21,103 nt of DNA from Puniceicoccales bacterium (GTDB taxonomy: Bacteria > Verrucomicrobiota > Verrucomicrobiia > Opitutales > JAIRKQ01), in assembly GCA_031289835.1 (NCBI GenBank), contig JAITOW010000008.1, forward strand, positions 1 to 21,103, written 5' to 3'. A model generated the notes under the pieces. That model made no database searches, was not told the origin of the DNA, and worked only from the letters and a program-made list of their open reading frames with translations. Shown here piece after piece: positions 15,321 through 21,103 of the stretch. Made by a program: the position numbers and the translations under genes. Each line of letters starts with the position of its first letter. Position 1 is the first letter of the stretch.

Positions 15321-17015
15321 TCATGCCCGGAAAATGGCTCCGAAGTTTTTACCCATGAAAATGGACGCTCCTATGATCGTTGTGGCTAGAAATGCCATCG
15401 ACCAAACCCCCAGCGCACAGGCTAAAAATGGCCCGTCACCGAACAAATTCATCAACTCGTAGATCGCCTTTGTTATCGGGTAAAATTGCTGCTTTTGCGC
15501 CAAAATTAACGAATCCGAGACCTCGAGCATTGTTTGTGAGAATACCAGCAGTCCACCGGCCAACAAATTCGCCATGATCAGCGGAAAAGTCACGGTGAGG
15601 CTCGCCTTAAGCGGTGAACAACCGAGATTTTGCGCAGCTTCCTCATAGGTATAACTCATTTGCTGCAGACCGGCAACGGCGGAACGTACCATGAACGGGA
15701 GCTTTCGTACGGAGTAGGATAGCACCAATAATATTGTCGGATTTTCGATGGGGTTCAAAAATTCAAAAGCCCGGCCTTTCTGGCTCATTGCGAGGTATCC
15801 AAACGCCATAACTAGACCTGGCACGGCAAGCGGCAGCATCGTAATCGTGTCCAATAGATTGCGGCCGCGGATTTTTGATCGAACGACAACGAAAGCTATA
15901 GCAATCCCCAGCATCATCGCAACTAGGGTGGCAAAACTCGAATAAACCAAACTATTTTTTATGGCGGGGATCGTTAGCGGGTGCCCGAGGGTAATTTTGT
16001 AATTTGTCAGCGTCCAAATGTTCGGCAGGATCGAATTGTACCAATCGCCGGCAAAGGAGGTGATCGCAACCGATAAATGCGGCAATATCGCTGCTAAGGT
16101 TATTCCTATGAACAGGATGCAACAGAGCATTTTTCTGAAAAATCCAATCTTTCGCATCGATGTACTGTGGGAAGCCTTCGCCATCATTTCGTAACTTTGC
16201 CGCCCAGCCGCGATCTTACCGATAAGGTAAAAAACCAGTGATAGTACGAGGACCACACTGACCAGCGCATATGGAACCGGCTTGCTCCCTATTTCTTTCA
16301 AGCCGTTGTAAATTTGGACGGACACGACGCGATTGTAATCGAAGATCAGTGGAACGCCGAGTTCGGTGAAAGCCCATATGAAAACGAGCGTCGAACCGGC
16401 AAATACACCGGAGCGGATCAGCGGGAATGTTATTTTAAAGAATCGTCTCAACCCGTGGCAGCCCAGATTGCCGGCGGCCTCCTCCATGGCGGGATCAATA
16501 TTTGCGAGGGAGGACAGAATGTTTAGGTACAGAATCGGATACAGGCTCAGCGCGTTCAGCAAACACATTCCGAAAAATTTGTAATTTCCCAGCCAATCTA
16601 TCAGGTGGGCGCCGTCAATGAGCCCAAATTTGAGCAAAATTAGGTTGATAACTCCCCGGGTGCCAAATATTTGCTGAATGCCAATCGCGCCAACAAACGG
16701 AGGCAACATGATCGGGAGCAGAACGATATTTGTGAAAATTTTTTTGCCTGGAAATTGGTATCGATCGGCAAAATATGCCAAAGGTAGCGCGATTATCAGC
16801 GCTAAAATTGTGGTGACAACGCCGAGGAAAATGGAATTCAAGATTCCGCGCAAATAAACGTGGCTGTCGAAAACGGCGAGCACGTAGGTAAAAGTAAAAT
16901 GGCCGTTGGTGTCGATAAATCCCCCCCTCAGCACCTGCCAAATGGGCCAGGCAAAAAAAGCGCAAAAAAACACAATTGCCAAAAAGAAGATCAGGTAGGC
17001 CAGCCGCTTGGTCAT
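15321..17015 (-). CDS. Two-domain ABC transporter permease, ferric iron type (FbpB/AfuB-like)
   Basis: The 564-residue inner-membrane protein contains two copies of the binding-protein-dependent permease domain, each of about six helices. Each has an EAA loop, the coupling site for the ATPase: EEAAGNLGCHGLRRFFKITF in the first half and EEAAQNLGCSPLKASLTVTF in the second. Fused double permeases of this length are typical of ferric-iron importers (FbpB/SfuB) and some thiamine or polyamine-like systems, so iron is likely but not proven. No ATPase or substrate-binding protein is beside it: fabF lies upstream (75-base gap) and gpmI downstream, so it must find partners encoded elsewhere. No clear Shine-Dalgarno precedes the ATG. 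Confidence 0.88.
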   Translation of the reverse strand: MTKRLAYLIFFLAIVFFCAFFAWPIWQVLRGGFIDTNGHFTFTYVLAVFDSHVYLRGILNSIFLGVVTTILALIIALPLAYFADRYQFPGKKIFTNIVLLPIMLPPFVGAIGIQQIFGTRGVINLILLKFGLIDGAHLIDWLGNYKFFGMCLLNALSLYPILYLNILSSLANIDPAMEEAAGNLGCHGLRRFFKITFPLIRSGVFAGSTLVFIWAFTELGVPLIFDYNRVVSVQIYNGLKEIGSKPVPYALVSVVLVLSLVFYLIGKIAAGRQSYEMMAKASHSTSMRKIGFFRKMLCCILFIGITLAAILPHLSVAITSFAGDWYNSILPNIWTLTNYKITLGHPLTIPAIKNSLVYSSFATLVAMMLGIAIAFVVVRSKIRGRNLLDTITMLPLAVPGLVMAFGYLAMSQKGRAFEFLNPIENPTILLVLSYSVRKLPFMVRSAVAGLQQMSYTYEEAAQNLGCSPLKASLTVTFPLIMANLLAGGLLVFSQTMLEVSDSLILAQKQQFYPITKAIYELMNLFGDGPFLACALGVWSMAFLATTIIGASIFMGKNFGAIFRA

Positions 17016-17090
17016 ATCACGGAGCTACCCTATACAACAATTGAACCGCAAATTGCCAGCTTTTTCTGCGATAAAAATAGTCGCGTGGAA

Positions 17091-18359
17091 TCAGCTTAAT
17101 TTTTTGAATAGCAGCGCTCCATTTTGCCCGCCAAATCCCAAATTATCGCTGATCGCAACATTAATGTCCGCGTCTACAGCGGTGTTTGGCACGTAATTCA
17201 GGTAGCAGTCAGGATCTGGATTTCTGTAATTTATAGTCGGAGGAACTTTGCCCGTTTCAATTACCTTCGCGCAAATGGCGGCTTCCACCCCACCCGCCGC
17301 ACCGAGCAAATGCCCGGTCATGCTTTTCGTCGAACTTATGAGCAAATTTTTGGCATGATCACCGAAGACCCTATGTATGGCCTTGGTTTCCGCCTTGTCA
17401 TTGTACTCCGTGGACGTCCCATGGGCATTTATGTAATCCACATCGGCGGGAAGCAACTTCGTCTCCTTGAATAGATCAGCAAGACACTTCGCCAAACCCC
17501 TCGCTTCCGGATCGGGGCTTGTTATGTGATATGCATCGCAGCTCGCAGAATAGCCGGCAAGTTCACAGTATATGTAAGCCTTGCGCTTCAATGCGTGCTC
17601 CAAAGTCTCCAAAACCACGATTCCCGAGCCATTGGCCATTACAAAGCCGTCACGTGTGATATCGAATGGTCGACTGGCCTCATGTGGACGATCATTGTAC
17701 GACGTTGACATCGCCCGCATGGCGCAAAATCCAGCAAAACTTAGCGGGCTAACGGCGGCTTCGCTCCCCCCGGCCAGTATCACATCCGCTTTGCCGAGCT
17801 TAAGCATGTGATATGCTTCCCCGATTGAGTGCGTACCGGACGTGCATGCACTAACGGCGCTAAAATTTGGCCCACGAGCGCAAACTTCTATGGCCACGAT
17901 TCCCGATGCCATATTGCAGATCAGAGACGGAACCATGAAGGGAGACACATAGCGGGTGCCTTTTTCATGGAAAACGCGAGACTGCTCGTTTATCGTCCGC
18001 ATGCCACCTATGCCGGAACCGATCAAAACGCCAAACCTTTCGGGGTCAACCTCCCCGGACTTAATATTTGCGTCACCCAATGCTAACTTGGCCCCCGCCA
18101 CGGCGTAATGAACAAATTGATCGCTGTGCTTGGCCGCCTTCACATCCATGTAATCCGATACCTCAAAGTCCAAAACTTCCCCGGCAACTTTACAAGAGAA
18201 ACTAGAAACATCGAAGGAGTAAACAACTTCTATGCCACTTTTTCCCGCAACAATATTGTTCCAAAATTGCGAAACCCCAATTCCCAGAGAGGTTACTACA
18301 CCAAGCCCCGTAACAACAACTCTGTTACCAACGGAAATTTGCTCCGACTTATCAGACAT
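17091..18359 (-). CDS. fabF: Beta-ketoacyl-ACP synthase II
   Basis: This is the condensing enzyme of fatty-acid elongation, which joins malonyl-ACP to the growing acyl chain. The 422 residues show the full catalytic triad: Cys172 in SAVSACTSGTHS, His313 in NAHGTSTEYND, and His350 in KSMTGHLLGAAGG. VVVTGLGVVTSLG near the N-terminus and DNLGFGGQNGALLF at the C-terminus are typical; the latter usually reads NSFGFGGxN, so Leu replaces Phe in part of it. It lies 19 bases downstream of acpP in the common fabG-acpP-fabF order. No Shine-Dalgarno is visible before the ATG. Confidence 0.97.
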   Translation of the reverse strand: MSDKSEQISVGNRVVVTGLGVVTSLGIGVSQFWNNIVAGKSGIEVVYSFDVSSFSCKVAGEVLDFEVSDYMDVKAAKHSDQFVHYAVAGAKLALGDANIKSGEVDPERFGVLIGSGIGGMRTINEQSRVFHEKGTRYVSPFMVPSLICNMASGIVAIEVCARGPNFSAVSACTSGTHSIGEAYHMLKLGKADVILAGGSEAAVSPLSFAGFCAMRAMSTSYNDRPHEASRPFDITRDGFVMANGSGIVVLETLEHALKRKAYIYCELAGYSASCDAYHITSPDPEARGLAKCLADLFKETKLLPADVDYINAHGTSTEYNDKAETKAIHRVFGDHAKNLLISSTKSMTGHLLGAAGGVEAAICAKVIETGKVPPTINYRNPDPDCYLNYVPNTAVDADINVAISDNLGFGGQNGALLFKKLS

Positions 18360-18378
18360 TGTCGCGTCTAATTACCAC

Positions 18379-18630
18379 TTATTCTGCAATCTTGCCCTTG
18401 ATGTATGAAATAACGTCTTCGACGGTACGCATCTTCTCAGCTTCAGACTCAGGAATTTCACCCTTAATCTCGTCCTTGAATTCTTCTTCGAAAGCCATTA
18501 CGAGCTCGACCGTATCCAAAGAATCTGCCCCCAAATCATCCAAAAAGGACGCGTCTCCGGTAACCTGCTCTTCCGTGACATCAAGCTGGTCAACAATTAT
18601 TTTACGAACTCTTTCTTCTATAGTAGCCAT
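18379..18630 (-). CDS. acpP: Acyl carrier protein
   Basis: This 83-residue acidic protein begins MATIEERVRKIIVDQL and contains LGADSLDTVEL, whose Ser receives the phosphopantetheine arm. It carries acyl intermediates for the Fab enzymes encoded on either side. The stretch EEEFKDEIKGEIPESEAEK is four residues longer than the usual EEEFGIEIPDEEAEK form; as I recall, this is common in Verrucomicrobiota ACPs. The ATG at 18630 is the family start; an ATG at 18696 in the same frame would add 22 unrelated residues. The leader just before the start is almost pure A/T (TATATAT) with no Shine-Dalgarno. Confidence 0.96.
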   Translation of the reverse strand: MATIEERVRKIIVDQLDVTEEQVTGDASFLDDLGADSLDTVELVMAFEEEFKDEIKGEIPESEAEKMRTVEDVISYIKGKIAE

Positions 18631-18702
18631 AATATATATAACAATTAAAGCACAACAAAACGAAACCTGATACGTATGCAAGTATTTTTTGCACACATTT
18701 TT

Positions 18703-19452
18703 TCACATGTACATTCCGCCATCGACGTGAATGACTTGGCCGGTGATGTACTTCGCTCCGTCGCCGCACAAAAACTCTATGATCGACGCCACATCGTCAA
18801 CTTCACCCAACCGCTTCATCGGGATCGTTTCCTTGATTTTTTCGACGATGTCTTCGCCCAGGGAATTTGTCATGTCGGTTTGAATGAACCCGGGGGCAAT
18901 CGCATTAACCGTGATCCCTCGAGTCGCAACCTCCCTGGCAACACTTTTTGTAAATCCTATCACGCCGGCCTTGGCGGCGGCGTAGTTGGCCTGGCCAAAA
19001 TTCCCAGTGCACCCGACAACGGAGGACAGATTAATAATCCTCCCCGCGCGCCTCTTCACCATCGCCTTAAGCAGGCCCTTTGTCCAGTGAAAACAGCTGC
19101 TCAGGTTAGTATCTATCACATCGTGCCAATCACCATCGGACATGCGTAGCATTAAATTATCCTTTGTAATGCCGGCGTTATTTACAAGTATATCCACCGC
19201 GCCATGTCTGGAAAGTATGCTTTCACAGGTCGCTGCCACGAGCCCAGCATCGGAAACATCCACGGCGACGTGCTCCGCACCCATGCCGGATTCCCGAATC
19301 AGCGCTGCCGTACTGGCACAGGAGGACTCATTTTTACTTATGCAAATGACATGCGCACCAGCCGTAGCCAACCTCAGCGCCGTACCCTTGCCGATTCCGC
19401 GACCCGCTCCAGTTACAACGCAAATTTTACCGGATAAACTTAACTCATTCAT
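18703..19452 (-). CDS. fabG: 3-oxoacyl-ACP reductase
   Basis: This NADPH-dependent short-chain dehydrogenase reduces beta-ketoacyl-ACP in fatty-acid synthesis. From the ATG at 19452 it is 249 residues, the normal length. Seen are the cofactor motif VTGAGRGIGKG (14-23), NNAG (91-94), catalytic Ser144 (NLSSVVG), Tyr157 and Lys161 (YAAAKAG), PGFIQTDM and the C-terminal YITGQVIHVDGGMYM. An in-frame upstream start at 19497 would add 15 residues not found in the family, so I prefer 19452. It is the first gene of the minus-strand fabG-acpP-fabF cluster and is divergent from the ftsQ-like gene, with about 100 bases between them that must hold both promoters. Confidence 0.96.
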   Translation of the reverse strand: MNELSLSGKICVVTGAGRGIGKGTALRLATAGAHVICISKNESSCASTAALIRESGMGAEHVAVDVSDAGLVAATCESILSRHGAVDILVNNAGITKDNLMLRMSDGDWHDVIDTNLSSCFHWTKGLLKAMVKRRAGRIINLSSVVGCTGNFGQANYAAAKAGVIGFTKSVAREVATRGITVNAIAPGFIQTDMTNSLGEDIVEKIKETIPMKRLGEVDDVASIIEFLCGDGAKYITGQVIHVDGGMYM

Positions 19453-19462
19453 TACCTGTTTC

Positions 19463-19467
19463 AGAGG
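19463..19467 (+). promoter_or_regulatory. Shine-Dalgarno (AGAGG) before a 28-codon frame
   Basis: AGAGG sits six bases before the ATG at 19474, an ideal distance, while the ftsQ-like start at 19550 has no well-placed site of its own. This suggests ribosomes load here and reach ftsQ by coupling. Confidence 0.4.
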
Positions 19468-19473
19468 TAAAAT

Positions 19474-19560
19474 ATGGAAAAAACTCGTCAACGCCAAAAC
19501 AAAAAAACATTGCCGAAAGTCAATTGTTTTTCCCTAATTGCTTTGCAGGATGAAAGTTAA
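19474..19560 (+). CDS. Possible 28-residue leader ORF overlapping the ftsQ-like start
   Basis: A frame of 28 codons (MEKTRQRQNKK, then a mildly hydrophobic end, LIALQDES) begins after a good AGAGG. It ends with TAA at 19558-19560, eleven bases inside the ftsQ-like gene in another frame. The short basic N-terminus resembles the cytoplasmic tail of FtsQ proteins. It may therefore be a translated leader that couples to ftsQ, or the true N-terminal tail of FtsQ separated by a frameshift. It may also be chance in an AT-rich gap; it is too short to judge by composition. Confidence 0.3.
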   Translation: MEKTRQRQNKKTLPKVNCFSLIALQDES

Positions 19561-20347
19561 AGATGTAGCCAAGAAATCATTGTGCGTGACAATTTTCATC
19601 GCCGGCATTTTGGCTCTGTATTTTTTCGAAAAAAACGTAACTCCAAAGCAACTTCCGCGAAATACTCTTCCCCTGCGCAGCCTCCGGTTCTCCTCGGACG
19701 GAACAATAACGGGACGCTGGCTTGCAAAGGCCTTGGCCATCAAAAAAAACGTACTTCTCTCCGAAATAGATGTTTTTGCGCTGAAAAAACGTCTGCTCGA
19801 ATTCAGTCAAATCCGCGACGCCTGCATCGAAAAACAATTCCCTAACTCCATCAGCATCAAAATGAACGAACGACATCCCCTGTTAAAATTTGTAATAAAA
19901 AACAATGGCAGGGAGGAATTATTGTTCGTAGATTCCCAGGACGGATCAATCTTCATGGCTGCTTGCATGCCAAAGAGCCTAATATTGGCAACGCCATACA
20001 CGGAGCTGAAGCTGGAAAAATCAAAGAAATCTCCCCTTGGAATAAGGGGAGTCGAGGGAATAAAAGCCGTTGAGCACCTAATAAAGACGCTGAGGATCGA
20101 ATATCCGGAAATTTATGGGCAAATCAGAAAATTTTCCCTGAAAAAATATGATCACCGCAGCGGCGCCACATGGTCACGCATGGAAGTTTTTCTGAAAAAT
20201 GGGCAAATAATCGAATTTAGTCCCAGAGATATCGATGTTCAGTTGCTGAATCTTGACTACCTGATGCACGAGCGCGACCTGGCCCACATGAACATCAAAA
20301 AAGTCGACTTGGCCAAAATTAACTCCGTAATTATAGAAAATCGGTAA
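19550..20347 (+). CDS. ftsQ: FtsQ/DivIB-like cell division protein
   Basis: A 265-residue single-pass membrane protein: a short basic tail (MKVKDVAKKS), one membrane helix at about 10-27 (LCVTIFIAGILALYFF), then a periplasmic POTRA domain. The POTRA signature is clear: LRSLRFSSDGTITGRWLAKA, then KKNVLLSEIDVFALKKRL, then FSQIRDACIEKQFPNSISIK and NERHPLLKF, matching the FtsQ pattern of P-V-x-A-x-V-x-R-x-x-P followed by E-R-x-P. The remaining beta-rich part also fits FtsQ (FLKNGQIIEFSPRDI). FtsQ links FtsB and FtsL in the divisome. The gene is away from any mur/fts cluster in this window. The ATG at 19550 lacks a spaced Shine-Dalgarno; a TTG at 19538 would add four residues. Confidence 0.75.
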   Translation: MKVKDVAKKSLCVTIFIAGILALYFFEKNVTPKQLPRNTLPLRSLRFSSDGTITGRWLAKALAIKKNVLLSEIDVFALKKRLLEFSQIRDACIEKQFPNSISIKMNERHPLLKFVIKNNGREELLFVDSQDGSIFMAACMPKSLILATPYTELKLEKSKKSPLGIRGVEGIKAVEHLIKTLRIEYPEIYGQIRKFSLKKYDHRSGATWSRMEVFLKNGQIIEFSPRDIDVQLLNLDYLMHERDLAHMNIKKVDLAKINSVIIENR

Positions 20348-20359
20348 AATTTTCCAACT

Positions 20360-20389
20360 TTGACTTGCCAAGAATTAGCAAAGTTTCAT
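20360..20389 (+). promoter_or_regulatory. Possible tRNA-Leu promoter with overlapping inverted repeat
   Basis: TTGACT (20360-20365) and TTTCAT (20384-20389) are 18 bases apart and would start transcription about seven bases before the tRNA. The same stretch holds the perfect inverted repeat AACTTTG (20356-20362) / CAAAGTT (20379-20385), which could instead be a weak terminator for the ftsQ-like gene. The -10 match is modest. Confidence 0.3.
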
Positions 20390-20403
20390 TGTGCGTTTAG
20401 ATT

Positions 20404-20490
20404 GCCCAGATGGCGGAATTGGCAGACGCGTCGGACTCAAAATCCGATTCTCGCAAGGGAGTGAGGGTTCGACCCCCTCTCTGGGCACCA
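20404..20490 (+). tRNA. tRNA-Leu (anticodon CAA)
   Basis: An 87-base class II tRNA. Acceptor GCCCAGA pairs fully with TCTGGGC (20480-20486), followed by discriminator A and an encoded CCA (20488-20490). The anticodon stem TCGGA/TCCGA encloses a seven-base loop with CAA at 20438-20440, reading UUG codons. The T arm GAGGG/CCCTC encloses TTCGACC. A long variable arm (TTCTCGCAAGGGAGT region) is as expected for leucine. The bioY start codon follows 20 bases after the end, so the two may share a transcript. Confidence 0.97.
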
Positions 20491-20509
20491 ACAGGAAGAA
20501 ATAGCAAAC

Positions 20510-21030
20510 ATGGAAAAAAATAGGCACTCAAAAATAGTGGCGATAAACACGGAAATTACCGGGAAGATTTTCGTAGTGGTTGTGATTTCTTTGCTGATAT
20601 TCGCAGCAACACTGATCAAAGTGCCGTTTTACCCGGTACCATTTACGCTTCAGACGCTTGCCCTGCCACTGATTTGCTTTTTTTCATCGAGGAAGCGCGT
20701 GCTACAAGGGTTAGCTCTTTTCGCGGTGTATAGAATATTACAGAGCGGCCACGAATTTTTGCTGACGAGCGGGTACGTCGCGGGGTTCTTCCCCATGGCA
20801 TGCATCCTAACCCTCAAGCACAGCGGGAGTATTCTAAAATTATTCGGCAAAATACTGGCGGCGCAAATTATCGTCCTGCTCCTCGGTGCACTCACGCTTT
20901 CCCTGTTCATTGGCCCAAAACAGGCATTCGCATGCGGATTTTTATTCTTCGTGCCAGCTGAAATTTTAAAGGCCCTGATCGCTGCGGGACTCTACAACTT
21001 GGTCCCACCAAGATTTAAAAATTTCCCCAT

Positions 21031-21040
<10 letters not shown>
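20510..21040 (+). CDS. bioY: BioY-like biotin transporter, ECF substrate-binding component
   Basis: The 176-residue protein has about six hydrophobic helices and BioY signatures: VPFYPVPFTLQTLALPL near residue 40 (family form PxPPVPxTLQTL), TSGYVAGFFPMA (family GYLxGF) and GFLFFVPAEILKALIAAGL at the C-terminus (family PGDxLKA). BioY binds biotin in the membrane and takes it up, usually with an ECF energising module that is not in the window. Between TLQT and GY it is some ten residues shorter than usual, and the GLPVFAGG-like segment is absent, so it is a divergent member. AGGA lies about twelve bases before the ATG. The gene is squeezed between two tRNA genes, and its last ten bases are the first ten of tRNA-Ser. 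It implies a need for outside biotin. Confidence 0.82.

Positions 21041-21103
<63 letters not shown>

Noticed and set aside
18676..19149. 157-codon plus-strand frame opposite fabG
   Set aside because: It lies wholly within or beside fabG on the other strand and shows no family motif.

Overview
This looks like the chromosome of a Gram-negative, probably host-associated bacterium. The acyl carrier protein has an extra four-residue stretch (KDEIKGEIP) that, from memory, is typical of Verrucomicrobiota (Opitutae-like) ACPs. A CesT-type type III secretion chaperone beside a lipase-like protein, a biotin uptake gene and an NtrC-type regulator without a DNA-binding domain fit a symbiont or pathogen. 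The taxonomic call is inference; no rRNA lies in the window. Many genes lack a clear Shine-Dalgarno sequence.

Layout. (1) About 1-3600, + strand: an accessory block that reads as secreted-effector cargo. It holds a 5'-truncated protein with protein-kinase-like catalytic spacing, an unrecognised 251-residue protein in tight operon with it, a CesT-like chaperone and a lipase-like protein with a GHSLGG elbow. (2) 3832-5193, +: a Memo-AMMECR1 fusion. (3) 5310-6509, -: a sodium:amino-acid/dicarboxylate symporter with an SstT-like binding-site change. (4) 6775-13685, +: a compact operon of outer-membrane lipoprotein, periplasmic adaptor and RND pump, ending in a sigma-54 response regulator that lacks the Fis-type helix-turn-helix. 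(5) 19452 down to 13688, -: fabG, acpP, fabF, a two-domain ABC permease and gpmI in one direction. (6) 19474-21103, +: a possible 28-codon leader ORF, an ftsQ-like gene, tRNA-Leu(CAA), bioY and a tRNA-Ser(GGA) cut by the window edge, whose first ten bases overlap the end of bioY.

The housekeeping half (fatty-acid synthesis, glycolysis, division, tRNAs, biotin import) is ordinary. The most novel part is the left 3.6 kb. A chaperone directly before a lipase-like protein, preceded by a kinase-like protein with a low-complexity Ser/Pro/Gln-rich N-terminus, suggests a type III effector locus. No secretion apparatus gene is in the window, so this rests on fold and motif recognition plus gene order. 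No insertion sequence, CRISPR array or prophage gene was seen, and no gene-free stretch exceeds 300 bases.
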